Shown here: piece by piece, positions 41,121 through 50,285 of the stretch
Numbering within the stretch: the first letter of the stretch is position 1
How the letters are laid out: the number at the start of each line of letters is the position of its first letter
Source: Corynebacterium sp. Marseille-P3884
GTDB lineage: Bacteria > Actinomycetota > Actinomycetes > Mycobacteriales > Mycobacteriaceae
Direction: 5' to 3'
DNA: 64,000 nucleotides
Assembly: GCF_017942225.1 (NCBI RefSeq)
Contig: NZ_JAGKSD010000012.1
Coordinates: 1-64,000 of the forward strand
Made by a program: the position numbers and the translations under genes
Notes under the pieces: generated by a model
Seen by the model: the letters and a program-made list of their open reading frames with translations, nothing else
Told to the model about the DNA's origin: nothing
Databases searched by the model: none

Positions 41121-43256
41121 ATGAGTGAAACGCCCACAGCACCTGTAGCAGCGAAGCACCCGATCACGCGCACGTTCCACGGCCGTAAGTTCGTGGATGA
41201 TTACGAGTGGTTGCGCGACAAAGAGTCGCCGGAAACGCTCGCGTATCTCGAGGCGGAGAATGCCTACACGAAGCAGCAGACGGCGCACCTCGACGGCCTG
41301 ACGGACGCGATTTACAACGAGATCAAGTCGCGTGTGAAGGAGACGGATATGTCCGTCCCGCAACGCCAGGGCGACTGGTGGTACTACGGCCGCACGGAGG
41401 AGGGCAAGAGCTACGGCATCAGCTGCCGCGTGCCCGTCGCGGACGGGAGTGATCCGTGGGTGCCGCCGACGCTGCCCGAGGATGGTTCCGGGTTGCCGGG
41501 CGAGCAGGTTTTGCTCGATTTCAATGCGCTCGCTAAGGGGCACGAGTTCTTCTCGGTGGGCGCGTCGAGCGTAAGCACGTCGGGCCGTTACCTCGCGTTT
41601 TCCACGGACATCCGCGGCGACGAGCGCTTCGATCTCAAGGTCAAGGATCTCGAGACGGAGCAATTGCTTGACGACGAGATCCCCGGTGTCTTCTACGGCG
41701 CCACCTGGGCCGGTGAGGACCACATCTTCTATATCCGTGTCGACGATGCGTGGCGCCCGCACCAGGTGTGGCGCCACAAGCTGGGCACTGATGCCGCAGA
41801 TGACGTGCTCGTTTACGAAGAGACCGACGAGAAATTCGGTGTCGGCGTGGCAGCGGACCGTTCCGAGCGCTACATCTTCATCGTCTCCGCGTCGTCGCTG
41901 ACCACTGAGTACCGAGTGCTGCCCATGGATGACCCAGAGGGTGAATTCGAGGTGCTTTGGCCTCGCGAGCCGGGCGTGGAGTACAACGTGGACGTTGCCG
42001 TCCTCGAGCAGGACGGCAAGGAAGAAGAACGGTGGGTTGTCACCCACAACGCGCACGGCCCGAATTCCTCGGTGGGCGTCTGCGCGGCAGGCGCGGAGCT
42101 TCCGCCGCTGCGCGAGCTGACGGAGCTCATGCCGCACAGCGACGAGGTGCGCATCGAGGGCACGGATTCCTACCGCGACTTCATTTTCGCAGCTTATCGA
42201 CGCGGCGGGATCGGCCGCCTCGCCGTCGCCGACCTGACGGAAGGCGAGTTCGGCGACTTCCGTGAGCTGGAATTCGACGAGGAGCTCTACACTGCAGGGC
42301 TTGCCGGCAACCCGGAGTGGGATGCACCGGTGGTGCGCATCAGCTACACCTCATTCACCCAGCCGGCGCAGGTGCTCGACTACCGCGTCGCCACCGGCGA
42401 GCTCACACTGCTCAAGGAGCAGGAAGTCCGCGGCGGCTACAACCCGGAAGACTACGTCGCCGAGCGCATGTGGGCCACGGCCGATGACGGGACCAAGGTG
42501 CCGATGTCGGTGGTGAGGAGGGCAGATGTGGACGTCGATAAGCCTGCTCCTTGCTTGCTCTACGGGTACGGCTCCTACGAAGCGTCGACGGATCCTGGCT
42601 TCTCGGTGGCGCGGCTGAGCTTGCTCGACCGCGGCATGGTGTGGGTGTGCGCGCACGTGCGCGGCGGCGGCGAGATGGGGCGCCTGTGGTACGACAACGG
42701 CAAGATGCTGACGAAGAAGAATACGTTCAGCGACTTCGTGGCCTGCGCCGATACGCTTATCGACGCTGGCCTCACCACCCCAGAAATGCTCGTCGCCGAG
42801 GGCGGGTCCGCCGGTGGCCTGCTCATGGGGGCTGTGGCGAATCTCGCGCCTGAGAAATTCGCCGGCATCCAGGCGATCGTGCCGTTCGTCGACCCGCTGA
42901 CCTCGATTTTGAAACCGGAACTCCCGCTGACTGTCGGCGAATGGGAGGAATGGGGCGACCCGTACCACGACCCCGAGGTCTACGACTACATGGCCACGTA
43001 TGCGCCGTACGAGAATGTCGAAGCGAAGGATTACCCGAATATTCTCGCTGTCACCAGTATCAACGACACCCGTGTGCTGTATGTCGAGCCCGCGAAGTGG
43101 ATCGCGAAGCTGCGCGCGACAGCGACCGGCGGACAATTCCTGCTCAAGACCGAGATGGCTGCTGGCCATGGCGGTGTCTCAGGCCGTTACGCGAAGTGGA
43201 AGCAGACCGCGTTCGAGTACGCGTGGACGCTGCATACAGCGGGCGCGGTGGGGTAG
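41121..43256 (+). CDS. ptrB: oligopeptidase B (prolyl-oligopeptidase family, S9)
   Basis: Serine peptidase that cuts short peptides after Lys/Arg. 711 residues: beta-propeller N-terminal two thirds, then hydrolase domain with GGSAGGLLMGAVAN (Ser), Asp in NDTRVLYVEP and His in GHGGVSGRYAKW. No signal peptide, so cytoplasmic. ATG 41121 follows TACCAT by 8 bases. Remarkable for three copies of the dispersed 11-mer in 574 bases (42192, 42533, 42755), each in a different reading frame. It lies among purine genes, as in C. glutamicum to my memory. Confidence 0.92.
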   Translation: MSETPTAPVAAKHPITRTFHGRKFVDDYEWLRDKESPETLAYLEAENAYTKQQTAHLDGLTDAIYNEIKSRVKETDMSVPQRQGDWWYYGRTEEGKSYGISCRVPVADGSDPWVPPTLPEDGSGLPGEQVLLDFNALAKGHEFFSVGASSVSTSGRYLAFSTDIRGDERFDLKVKDLETEQLLDDEIPGVFYGATWAGEDHIFYIRVDDAWRPHQVWRHKLGTDAADDVLVYEETDEKFGVGVAADRSERYIFIVSASSLTTEYRVLPMDDPEGEFEVLWPREPGVEYNVDVAVLEQDGKEEERWVVTHNAHGPNSSVGVCAAGAELPPLRELTELMPHSDEVRIEGTDSYRDFIFAAYRRGGIGRLAVADLTEGEFGDFRELEFDEELYTAGLAGNPEWDAPVVRISYTSFTQPAQVLDYRVATGELTLLKEQEVRGGYNPEDYVAERMWATADDGTKVPMSVVRRADVDVDKPAPCLLYGYGSYEASTDPGFSVARLSLLDRGMVWVCAHVRGGGEMGRLWYDNGKMLTKKNTFSDFVACADTLIDAGLTTPEMLVAEGGSAGGLLMGAVANLAPEKFAGIQAIVPFVDPLTSILKPELPLTVGEWEEWGDPYHDPEVYDYMATYAPYENVEAKDYPNILAVTSINDTRVLYVEPAKWIAKLRATATGGQFLLKTEMAAGHGGVSGRYAKWKQTAFEYAWTLHTAGAVG
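42192..42765. repeat. cluster of three dispersed 11-mers in ptrB
   Basis: GCTTATCGACG at 42192-42202 (plus), 42533-42543 (minus) and 42755-42765 (plus). They read Ala-Tyr-Arg-Arg, Val-Asp-Lys and Leu-Ile-Asp-Ala respectively. Three frames in one gene exclude a protein-level cause. Confidence 0.9.
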
Positions 43257-43298
43257 CTCGCCGAGCGGGCGCTATGCCCTAGAAGTAAGATGTAGGCC

Positions 43299-43973
43299 AT
43301 GTCCCGTCACTTGCTCGTCTCCGTTTCCTCGATTTTCGATGAGACACGCAAGGATGTGCAGAAGCTCGTCAGCGACCTCGAGCGCGAGTCGATTCCGGTC
43401 TCTCTGCTGGTCGCGCCGCACATCGACAAGAAGTGGCACCTGGCCAAGGACGACAAGACCCGTGGCTGGCTCAAAGAGCAGATGGATGGCGGCCGCGGCC
43501 TGATCCTCAATGGCTTTGACCAGCCTGTCCAAGGCCGCCGCGCGGAATTCGCCAACCTGGAAGCCCACGAGGCGAAACTGCGTCTGAAAGGCGCGACCCG
43601 GCAAATGGAAAAGCTCGGCTTCGAGCTCGATACCTTCGCCCCGCCGCGCTGGCGCATGTCCGACGGCACGCTGGAAGCCCTGCAGAAATTCGACTTCCGC
43701 CTCGCAGCGTCCACCCAGGGCATTCACTTCCTGCGGACCGGTCAGATCGTCTATTCGCGCAACCTCTCCGTCGGCGAGGGCTTCGGTGCTGCCGGGTGGT
43801 GGCGCCGGAATATCATCGACGCCGCTGTCCGCAGCGCCAAACGCGGAAACACCGTCCGTCTTTCCGTCTCCGGCAGGAACCTGTCGAAGAAGAAGGTCCG
43901 CGATGATTTCGTCGCCGCCGCCGTCGCCGCGGCTGGCGAGGGCCTGAAGCCGGTGAACTACCGGGATCTCTAG
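43299..43973 (+). CDS. DUF2334-like polysaccharide deacetylase-fold protein
   Basis: 224 residues. Begins RHLLVSVSSIFDETRKDVQKL, with later motifs LILNGFDQP, FAPPRWRMS and FDFRLAASTQGI, the pattern of DUF2334 proteins related to NodB-type deacetylases. The usual Asp-His-His metal set is not obvious, so catalytic activity is uncertain. TAAGAT lies 7 bases before ATG 43299. The 3' end overlaps the convergent zinc permease gene by 4 bases. Confidence 0.75.
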   Translation: MSRHLLVSVSSIFDETRKDVQKLVSDLERESIPVSLLVAPHIDKKWHLAKDDKTRGWLKEQMDGGRGLILNGFDQPVQGRRAEFANLEAHEAKLRLKGATRQMEKLGFELDTFAPPRWRMSDGTLEALQKFDFRLAASTQGIHFLRTGQIVYSRNLSVGEGFGAAGWWRRNIIDAAVRSAKRGNTVRLSVSGRNLSKKKVRDDFVAAAVAAAGEGLKPVNYRDL

Positions 43974-44821
43974 CGCGTTCCGCCCACGCGGCGGCGCTGC
44001 AGTCCGCCGATCACGCGGCACACCAGGTAGATGCCGAAAGAGATGAACGCGACGAACACGCTCACCGGCACGCCTGGAGCCAGGGAAAGAATCATGCCGC
44101 CGACCGCGGAGACCTCAGCGAACACGACTGCCCAGACGACAGCGCGCACCGGGCTGGCAGTGATTTGAGTGGCAGCCGCGCCGGGCGTGATCAGCAGCGA
44201 CATCACCAGCAGCGCGCCGACGATCTGCACTGACTGGGCCGATGCGATGCCCACGAGCACCGCGAAGAGAATGGACATCGCGCGGACATTGACCCCGGCG
44301 GCGGCCGCCATGACTGGGTCGGCGGAGGCGAAAAGCAGCGGCCGCCACAGAACTGCCACAGCGACTGCGACGAGCGCTGTCGTGCCAGCGAGCAGCCACA
44401 GATTCTGGCCCGAAATGCCCACGATCTGGCCCGTCAGTAGCGCCAGCGCCCGGTTGGAATTGCCGGGGTAGAGGTGGATGAACAGCACGGATAAACCCAT
44501 GCCGAAGCTCATCACCACGCCGACTGCCGAGTCCTGCTGCCCGCGGAACCCGAGTGCCGCGAGAACGACCGCCGCGATCACCGCGCCGGCGACCGCGCCG
44601 ATGCCGACATTGAGGCCGAACAGCAAGGCAGCCGCAGCACCCATCAGGGCGAGCTCGGAGGTCGCGTGAACGGAGAACGACATCTGTCGCACCACGATCA
44701 GCGGCGCCATCACGCCTGATAGCAGCCCGAGGAGCGCGCATGCGACGAGCGTGACCTGCACGAAGTCGAGGCCGAGCAGATACTGCGTCGTGTCCCAGGC
44801 CGTTGCGAGCGATTCACTCAC
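43970..44821 (-). CDS. znuB: zinc/manganese ABC transporter permease
   Basis: 283 residues with eight or nine hydrophobic segments of the ABC-3 family (LVACALLGLLSGVMAPLIVVRQMSFSVHATSELALMGAA opens the core; QIVGALLVMSLLITPGAAATQ is characteristic). GTG 44821 overlaps the TGA of the ATPase gene (GTGA), giving translational coupling. Forms the transporter with the ATPase and binding protein upstream. Specificity for zinc rests on the His-rich binding protein and Zur-like operator. Confidence 0.9.
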   Translation of the reverse strand: MSESLATAWDTTQYLLGLDFVQVTLVACALLGLLSGVMAPLIVVRQMSFSVHATSELALMGAAAALLFGLNVGIGAVAGAVIAAVVLAALGFRGQQDSAVGVVMSFGMGLSVLFIHLYPGNSNRALALLTGQIVGISGQNLWLLAGTTALVAVAVAVLWRPLLFASADPVMAAAAGVNVRAMSILFAVLVGIASAQSVQIVGALLVMSLLITPGAAATQITASPVRAVVWAVVFAEVSAVGGMILSLAPGVPVSVFVAFISFGIYLVCRVIGGLQRRRVGGTR

Positions 44822-45531
44822 AGGACCACCATCCTTCCGTTCGCCTCGACGACCTCGACGTGGGTGCCGTAGAGCTCGCTCAAAACATCCGAGCGCATCA
44901 CCTCGTCGACAGTCCCCACCACATGTCCTTCCGGGCCGAGGTAAAGAACCCGGTCGACCACCGACAGAAACGGGTTGATCGAGTGCGTCACGCACAGCAC
45001 ACCGGCGTCGAGACCAGCCAGCCTGTCGACGGTGTCCCTTTCGCGGGCAAGGTCGAGGGAGAGGAGGGGTTCGTCGGCAAGCACGAGCTCCGGCTCGCTG
45101 GCCAATGCTTGCGCTTGGCGGATGAGTTGCTGCTGGCCGCCGGACATGAGGCCCGCGCGCTGGTCCGCGAAATGCGTGGCGCCGACGCGGCTTAGAAGCT
45201 CGTCGACTTTTCCTGCGGGCGGGCGGCGGCGCGCGATGCCGTGCGCGCAGGCGAGCGAGACGAGGTCGCGGCCACGGATGGGCAGGTCCGCGGGGAACAT
45301 GTGCTGCTGCGGAATGAAACCGATCCGGTCAGCTGCCCGCACTGTGCCCGACGACAGCTTGCGCGTGCCCATAATCGCGCGCAGCAAGGTCGATTTGCCC
45401 ACGCCGTTCGGGCCGAGCACCGCGATGAATTCCCCACGCCCCACCGTCAGGTCGAGCCCGGACCACAGCGGATCGACGGCGGCGCCACGCAACTCGAGTA
45501 CGGCGGGGACGCGGGGTTCGGTAGAAGTCAC
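44818..45531 (-). CDS. znuC: zinc ABC transporter ATPase
   Basis: 237 residues from GTG 45531. Walker A GPNGVGKST, Q-loop FIPQQHMF, signature LMSGGQQQLIRQ (LSGGQ variant) and Walker B ELVLADEPLLSLD, then His switch VTHSI. An in-frame extension to TTG 45627 runs into the inverted repeat and is rejected. No clear ribosome-binding site; may depend on the structured leader upstream. Confidence 0.88.
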   Translation of the reverse strand: MTSTEPRVPAVLELRGAAVDPLWSGLDLTVGRGEFIAVLGPNGVGKSTLLRAIMGTRKLSSGTVRAADRIGFIPQQHMFPADLPIRGRDLVSLACAHGIARRRPPAGKVDELLSRVGATHFADQRAGLMSGGQQQLIRQAQALASEPELVLADEPLLSLDLARERDTVDRLAGLDAGVLCVTHSINPFLSVVDRVLYLGPEGHVVGTVDEVMRSDVLSELYGTHVEVVEANGRMVVL

Positions 45532-45600
45532 TGTCTGATCAAACCACTGCTGAAAATCGATTTCAATGCTGGGGCCGAAAGGCGCGGGGGCGGCATCAAC

Positions 45601-45716
45601 GTTCGCCGGAAAGGCGAACGGTAACAATTCAACGGTAACCCTGCCGCCTCATGTCCTAGATCAGGGACATAGACGGAGGTTTTGGAGCATTGTTACCGTT
45701 GGATTGTTACCGTTCG
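45601..45716. repeat. nested inverted-repeat element between znuA and znuC
   Basis: Arms 45615-45639 and 45692-45716 are inverted copies, 24 of 25 identical; each arm holds two direct copies of AACGGTAAC, making four in total. A smaller inverted repeat (GTTCGCC/GGCGAAC, 45601-45619) abuts arm 1, and another (ATGTCC/GGACAT, 45651-45670) lies in the 52-base centre. In znuA-to-znuC mRNA this would fold into a long hairpin. Candidate attenuator, processing site, regulator-binding cluster or small palindromic element. Confidence 0.85.
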
Positions 45717-45750
45717 CGAGGGCGGTAGCCGCGGGCGGCAGGGAGCGTCG

Positions 45751-46782
45751 TTAAGCGGCGTCCTCGCCGTGCATGTGCTCTTCACCGTCGTGCGGCACGG
45801 AACCCACGGTTTCCACGAGCTCGTCGACGACCTGGTCGAAGTAGTCGAGGAAGTTCACGCCCTCCGGCGGGGTCTCGCGCATCTCCACGATGGGGACGTT
45901 GTTCTCTCGCGCGGCGTTGGCCAGCTGCTCGGTCGCGCTGTTGGTGCTCTGTGGGTTCACGATGAGCACGTCGACGTGGCCGGCCTCGATCTCCTCGACG
46001 AACGCGGCGACATCCTGCACGGACGGCTCAGCCTCGTTGATCGCGGCCTTCATGTAGCCCTCCGGGGTGATGTCGTGCAGCTCCGTACCCCACACGAGCG
46101 GTGCCGCGATCGACTCGGTCATCGCGATGTGCGTGTGCGGCAGCGCCGCGAGCTGCTCTTCCACCGCGCCCATTCGCTTATCGACGTCCTCCGTCGACCC
46201 CCCGACCTTCTCCTTCACCGCGGCCGCGACTTCCTTCACCTTTTCGGGCGAGAACCAGGCGTGCTCGAGCTCGTTCGGATCGTCGGGGATGCCGTGGGAG
46301 TGGCCGTGATCGTGGCCGTCATGGTCGTGGCCCTCATGATCATGGCCTTCGTGACCCTCCTCGCCGTGCTCGTGGGCATGCTTGTGGGCCTCGGCCTCTT
46401 CTTTGCTCACGAGGGGGACGGCGTGAATGATGCGGTCTTGCTCGGCGACGGTGTAGAGGCTGGCGTCGTAGGGGCCGCCGTTGGCGACGAGGGTGCCGGC
46501 TTCGCGGACGCGGGCAAGGTCCTTGGCGGAAGGCTCGAAGTGGTGGGGGTCGATGTCGGTGCCGTTGATCACGGCTTCGACGTCGTTGTCGGTGACGGCT
46601 GCCGCGACATCAGCCCACACTGGGGTGGTGGCCAGGATGTCGGAGGAGTCGGCGGTGTCCGTGCCGGTGGCGGAGGTGTCCGCGCTGTCGGAGGAGCAGG
46701 CGCTCAGGCTGGCTCCGACAAGTAGTGCTGCTGCGACGACGGTGGCCGGACGGTGAAGATGACGCTTCTGCATAGAGGACAT
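45751..46782 (-). CDS. znuA: zinc ABC transporter substrate-binding lipoprotein
   Basis: Cluster A-I binding protein. 343 residues. Lipobox LSAC after a signal peptide (ATVVAAALLVGASLSACSS). Metal-site residues lie in the PHHFEPSAKDL segment, and a long His/Asp/Glu loop (about 125-165, GHDHEGHDHDGHDHGHSHG) is the hallmark of zinc binders. First gene of znuA-znuC-znuB. ATG 46782 chosen; Met at codon 4 is also possible. A perfect palindrome 12 bases upstream looks like a Zur site. Dispersed 11-mer at 46176-46186. Confidence 0.92.
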   Translation of the reverse strand: MSSMQKRHLHRPATVVAAALLVGASLSACSSDSADTSATGTDTADSSDILATTPVWADVAAAVTDNDVEAVINGTDIDPHHFEPSAKDLARVREAGTLVANGGPYDASLYTVAEQDRIIHAVPLVSKEEAEAHKHAHEHGEEGHEGHDHEGHDHDGHDHGHSHGIPDDPNELEHAWFSPEKVKEVAAAVKEKVGGSTEDVDKRMGAVEEQLAALPHTHIAMTESIAAPLVWGTELHDITPEGYMKAAINEAEPSVQDVAAFVEEIEAGHVDVLIVNPQSTNSATEQLANAARENNVPIVEMRETPPEGVNFLDYFDQVVDELVETVGSVPHDGEEHMHGEDAA

Positions 46783-46793
46783 CTAACCAGTAA

Positions 46794-46808
46794 TGAAAAC
46801 TGTTTTCA
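46794..46808 (-). promoter_or_regulatory. Zur-like operator before znuA
   Basis: Perfect 7-1-7 palindrome TGAAAAC-T-GTTTTCA, close to corynebacterial Zur/Fur-family sites (AT-rich, TGAAAA...TTTTCA). Overlaps the expected promoter of znuA, consistent with zinc-dependent repression. Confidence 0.75.
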
Positions 46809-46877
46809 ACGCGCAGCAGGGGTAGCGGGCGATGCGCGAAGGTCGCCGCGGGGAGGGGGAGTGGTTGGGCGGTCCGA

Positions 46878-46883
46878 TATACT
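46878..46883 (+). promoter_or_regulatory. -10 element of the purSQL operon
   Basis: TATACT, about 40 bases before purS ATG; no convincing -35. Short inverted repeats lie in the 5' leader (GTCTT 46892-46896 and AAGAC 46905-46909), possibly regulatory. Confidence 0.5.
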
Positions 46884-46923
46884 GACGGGCGTCTTCAGAC
46901 CGTCAAGACTGTGAAGGATTCTC

Positions 46924-47166
46924 ATGGCACGAGTCGTTGTAAATGTCATGCCCAAGGCCGAAATTCTGGATCCGCAAGGACAGGCTGTGCACCGAGCGCT
47001 GGGGCGCATCGGGGTGAACGGGGTGACGGATGTTCGCCAAGGCAAGCGCTTCGAATTGGAGGTCGCCGATTCGGTCACGGACGAGGAGTTGCAGCGCGTC
47101 GCTGAGACGCTGCTGACCAACACCGTGATCGAGGACTTCGTCATCGTGCGCGAAGAGGAGGCGTAA
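46924..47166 (+). CDS. purS: FGAM synthase subunit PurS
   Basis: 80 residues, the usual size. VVVNVMPKAEILDPQGQAVHRALGRIG and the ferredoxin-like alpha/beta pattern identify PurS, which joins PurQ to PurL in the FGAM synthase complex. ATG with AAGGA upstream. purQ follows after 3 bases. Confidence 0.95.
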   Translation: MARVVVNVMPKAEILDPQGQAVHRALGRIGVNGVTDVRQGKRFELEVADSVTDEELQRVAETLLTNTVIEDFVIVREEEA

Positions 47167-47169
47167 AAG

Positions 47170-47850
47170 ATGGCAGCGACCATCGGGGTAATCACATTCC
47201 CCGGCACGCTTGACGACGTTGATGCGCTGCGCGCCGTCCGCCTCGCCGGGGCGGAGCTGAAGTCTCTTTGGCATGCGGACGAGGACTTGACCGGCGTTGA
47301 TGCCGTCATCGTCCCGGGCGGTTTCTCCTACGGGGACTACCTGCGCTCCGGCGCGATCGCGGCGATGGCGCCGATGATGACAGCCGTCGTGGAAGCCGCT
47401 GGCAAGGGCATGCCGGTGCTGGGCATCTGCAACGGCTTCCAGATCCTCACGGAAGCAGGACTGCTGCCGGGCGCGCTGACCCGTAACAAGGGCCTGCACT
47501 TTCACTGCACCGACACCTATCTCGAAGTCGCCAACGCCGAGACGGCGTGGACGAGCGAATTCGAGGAAGGGCAGAAGATTCTCGTGCCGGCAAAGCACGG
47601 GGAGGGCAGGTTCCAGGCGGAGCAGGGGACCGTCGAGAAGCTTGAAGCGGAAGGTCGCGTGGTCTTCCGTTACACCGATAATTTCAATGGCTCCATGAAC
47701 GGCATCGCTGGCGTGACTAGCGAGAACCGCCGTGTCGTGGGGCTCATGCCGCACCCGGAGCACGCCATTGACCTGCTCACCGGGCCGTCCACCGATGGTC
47801 TGGGGCTGATCCAGTCCGCCATCGCCGAAATCTCGAAGATCGGAGCGTGA
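47170..47850 (+). CDS. purQ: FGAM synthase glutaminase subunit PurQ
   Basis: Class I glutamine amidotransferase supplying ammonia to PurL. 226 residues. Nucleophile Cys in [11 protein letters not shown] (about 83-93) and catalytic His/Glu in [12 protein letters not shown] overlaps the GTG of purL (GTGA). Confidence 0.96.
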   Translation: MAATIGVITFPGTLDDVDALRAVRLAGAELKSLWHADEDLTGVDAVIVPGGFSYGDYLRSGAIAAMAPMMTAVVEAAGKGMPVLGICNGFQILTEAGLLPGALTRNKGLHFHCTDTYLEVANAETAWTSEFEEGQKILVPAKHGEGRFQAEQGTVEKLEAEGRVVFRYTDNFNGSMNGIAGVTSENRRVVGLMPHPEHAIDLLTGPSTDGLGLIQSAIAEISKIGA

Positions 47851-50204
47851 TTCGCGTGAGCGAACAGGAAAAGAACCCGCTCGTGCACAATGACACCGTC
47901 GAGGCCGCGAAAGCGACGCCAGAGCAGGAACAGCCGTATGCCGCGCTGGGTCTGAAGGACGACGAGTACGCCCGCATCCGCGAGATTCTGGGCCGCCGCC
48001 CGACGGACGCGGAGCTGACGGTCTACTCGGTAATGTGGTCGGAGCACTGCTCCTACAAGTCCTCGAAGGTGCACCTGCGCTATTTCGGCGAGACCATGAC
48101 TGAGGAGATGGCCTCGAAGATTCTCGCTGGCATCGGTGAGAATGCCGGCGTGGTGGACATCGGCGGCGGAGACGCGGTGACGTTCCGCGTCGAGTCGCAC
48201 AACCACCCCTCCTACGTGGAGCCGTACCAGGGTGCGGCGACCGGTGTCGGCGGCATTGTCCGCGACATCATGGCCATGGGCGCGCGCCCGATCGCCGTGA
48301 TGGACCAGTTGCGTTTCGGTCCGGCTGACGCGGACGACACCAAGCGCGTCCTGCCTGGCGTCGTCGCGGGCATCGGTGGCTACGGCAACTCGCTCGGTCT
48401 GCCGAATATCGGCGGCGAGACCTCGTTTGATGCCACCTACGCGGGCAACCCACTGGTCAACGCGCTGTGCGTGGGCACGCTGAAGGTCGAGGACTTGAAG
48501 CTCGCATTCGCATCCGGCACGGGCAATAAGGTCATGCTCTTCGGTTCCCGCACGGGTCTTGACGGCATCGGCGGCGTGTCCGTCCTGGCGTCCGAGACCT
48601 TCGAGGAGGGCGCGGAGCGCAAGCTGCCCGCAGTTCAGGTCGGCGACCCGTTCGCGGAGAAGGTCCTCATCGAGTGCTGCCTGGAGCTCTACGGCGCCAA
48701 TGTCGTCGTCGGCATCCAGGACCTCGGCGGCGCGGGTCTGGCGTGCGCGACGTCCGAGCTGGCGGCAGCTGGCGACGGCGGCATGCGCGTCAACCTCGAC
48801 GCCGTCCCGCTGCGCGCGGAGAATATGTCCGCCGCGGAGATCCTCGCCTCCGAGTCCCAGGAGCGCATGTGCGCTGTCGTGGCTCCGGAAAACGTCGAGA
48901 AATTCAAGGAAATCTGCGCCAAGTGGGACGTCAACTGCGCAGAGATCGGCGAGGTCACCGCAGAAAACGACCGTCTGGTCATCGAGCACAATGGCGAGAT
49001 TGTTCTCGATGCCCCGCCGTCGACCATCGCGGATGAAGCACCGGTCTACGAGCGCCCGTGGGAGCGCCCGGAGTGGCAGGACGGGGTGCAGGAAGCGGTG
49101 GACGTCGATAAGCCTGCGGATGTCGCTGATGCGTGGCTTAAGCTCGTCGCGTCCCCCGCGCTGTGCTCGCGCGACTGGATCACGGAGCAGTACGACCGCT
49201 ACGTGCGCGGCAACACCGTTCAGGCGCGTCATGCGGATTCGGGCGTTTTGCGTATCGACGAAACCTCCGGCCGCGGCGTGTCCGTCTCCGCCGACGCATC
49301 CGGCCGCTACACGTACCTGGACCCGAATATGGGCGCGCGCCTCGCTCTGGCTGAGGCCTACCGCAATGTCGCAGTGACCGGTGCCCGCCCTGTCGCGGTG
49401 ACCAACTGCCTGAATTTCGGCTCCCCGGAGAACCCCGACGTGATGTGGCAGTTCCGCGAAGCTGTGCACGGACTTGCCGACGGCTCCCGTGAGCTGAATA
49501 TTCCCGTTTCCGGCGGCAATGTCTCGTTCTACAACCAGACGGGCGAGACCCCGATTCTGCCCACGCCTGTGGTCGGTGTGCTCGGCGTCATCGACGATGT
49601 CGCGGACTCCGTGAGCCACCGCGTGGTCAACAACGAGGACCCCGATGTGCTCGTTCTCCTCGGCGAGACGCGCGACGAATTCGGCGGCTCCGTCTGGCAG
49701 GACATCTCCGGCGCGGGGCTTGCGGGCCTTCCGCCGCAGGTCGACCTGGCTAATGAGGCGAAGCTCGCGGACTTCTTCTGCGGCTCGGCAGACGCACCTG
49801 CGGAATCTTCCGGTGCGTCTGCCGGACTCACCGCCGCGCACGACCTGTCTGAGGGCGGCCTCGGCCAGGCGGTGTTCGAGATGCTCAAGGACACTGAGAA
49901 GGGGGCTGAACTCGACCTTTCGGCTGTTCACGAGGACGCGTTCACCGCGCTGTTCTCCGAGTCCGCCTCCCGCGCGCTCGTGGCGTGCAGCTCCGACCGC
50001 GTCGACCGCGTTGTCGCCGACGCTGTCGAGCTCGGCATCCCGGCTGCCGTGATCGGCACGACGAATATGAGCGGCGAGATCACCTTTGCTGAGGGCACCC
50101 CCGGCGCCGGTCAGTCCGTCGGCATGCAGGCGCTGCGCACCGCGTGGGCGGGCACCCTGCCGGGGCTGTTCGCGCACGCCGATGCGCCGAACGCAGCGGT
50201 CTAG
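47847..50204 (+). CDS. purL: FGAM synthase large subunit PurL
   Basis: ATP-dependent synthesis of formylglycinamidine ribonucleotide. 785 residues, the small-type PurL that works with PurS and Pur[13 protein letters not shown] near residue 64, [19 protein letters not shown], and repeated AIRS-like halves ([34 protein letters not shown]). Start GTG 47847 or GTG 47856. A dispersed 11-mer lies at 49103-49113 in a linker. A strong terminator follows. Confidence 0.96.
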   Translation: MIRVSEQEKNPLVHNDTVEAAKATPEQEQPYAALGLKDDEYARIREILGRRPTDAELTVYSVMWSEHCSYKSSKVHLRYFGETMTEEMASKILAGIGENAGVVDIGGGDAVTFRVESHNHPSYVEPYQGAATGVGGIVRDIMAMGARPIAVMDQLRFGPADADDTKRVLPGVVAGIGGYGNSLGLPNIGGETSFDATYAGNPLVNALCVGTLKVEDLKLAFASGTGNKVMLFGSRTGLDGIGGVSVLASETFEEGAERKLPAVQVGDPFAEKVLIECCLELYGANVVVGIQDLGGAGLACATSELAAAGDGGMRVNLDAVPLRAENMSAAEILASESQERMCAVVAPENVEKFKEICAKWDVNCAEIGEVTAENDRLVIEHNGEIVLDAPPSTIADEAPVYERPWERPEWQDGVQEAVDVDKPADVADAWLKLVASPALCSRDWITEQYDRYVRGNTVQARHADSGVLRIDETSGRGVSVSADASGRYTYLDPNMGARLALAEAYRNVAVTGARPVAVTNCLNFGSPENPDVMWQFREAVHGLADGSRELNIPVSGGNVSFYNQTGETPILPTPVVGVLGVIDDVADSVSHRVVNNEDPDVLVLLGETRDEFGGSVWQDISGAGLAGLPPQVDLANEAKLADFFCGSADAPAESSGASAGLTAAHDLSEGGLGQAVFEMLKDTEKGAELDLSAVHEDAFTALFSESASRALVACSSDRVDRVVADAVELGIPAAVIGTTNMSGEITFAEGTPGAGQSVGMQALRTAWAGTLPGLFAHADAPNAAV

Positions 50205-50220
50205 ACACCTGCTTACGCGC

Positions 50221-50261
50221 AAAGCGCGGGGTACCGCCGTGAAGCGGTCCCCGCGCTTTTT
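50221..50261. terminator. strong terminator after purL
   Basis: 11-bp GC-rich stem AAAGCGCGGGG with CCCCGCGCTTT, and TTTTT after it. A-rich on the other side (AAA), so it may also serve the convergent thioesterase gene. Confidence 0.9.
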
Positions 50262-50285
50262 CTGTGCCTTGTGTTTGCTCCGCGG

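Noticed and set aside
45532..45627. znuC extended to TTG 45627
   Set aside because: The extension runs into the inverted repeat and adds residues not expected before the ATPase core.
46806..46923. Purine riboswitch before purS
   Set aside because: Leader of about 40 bases is too short for an aptamer.
47670..50222. 850-codon antisense open frame over purL
   Set aside because: Shadow of purL; no start signal and no family features.
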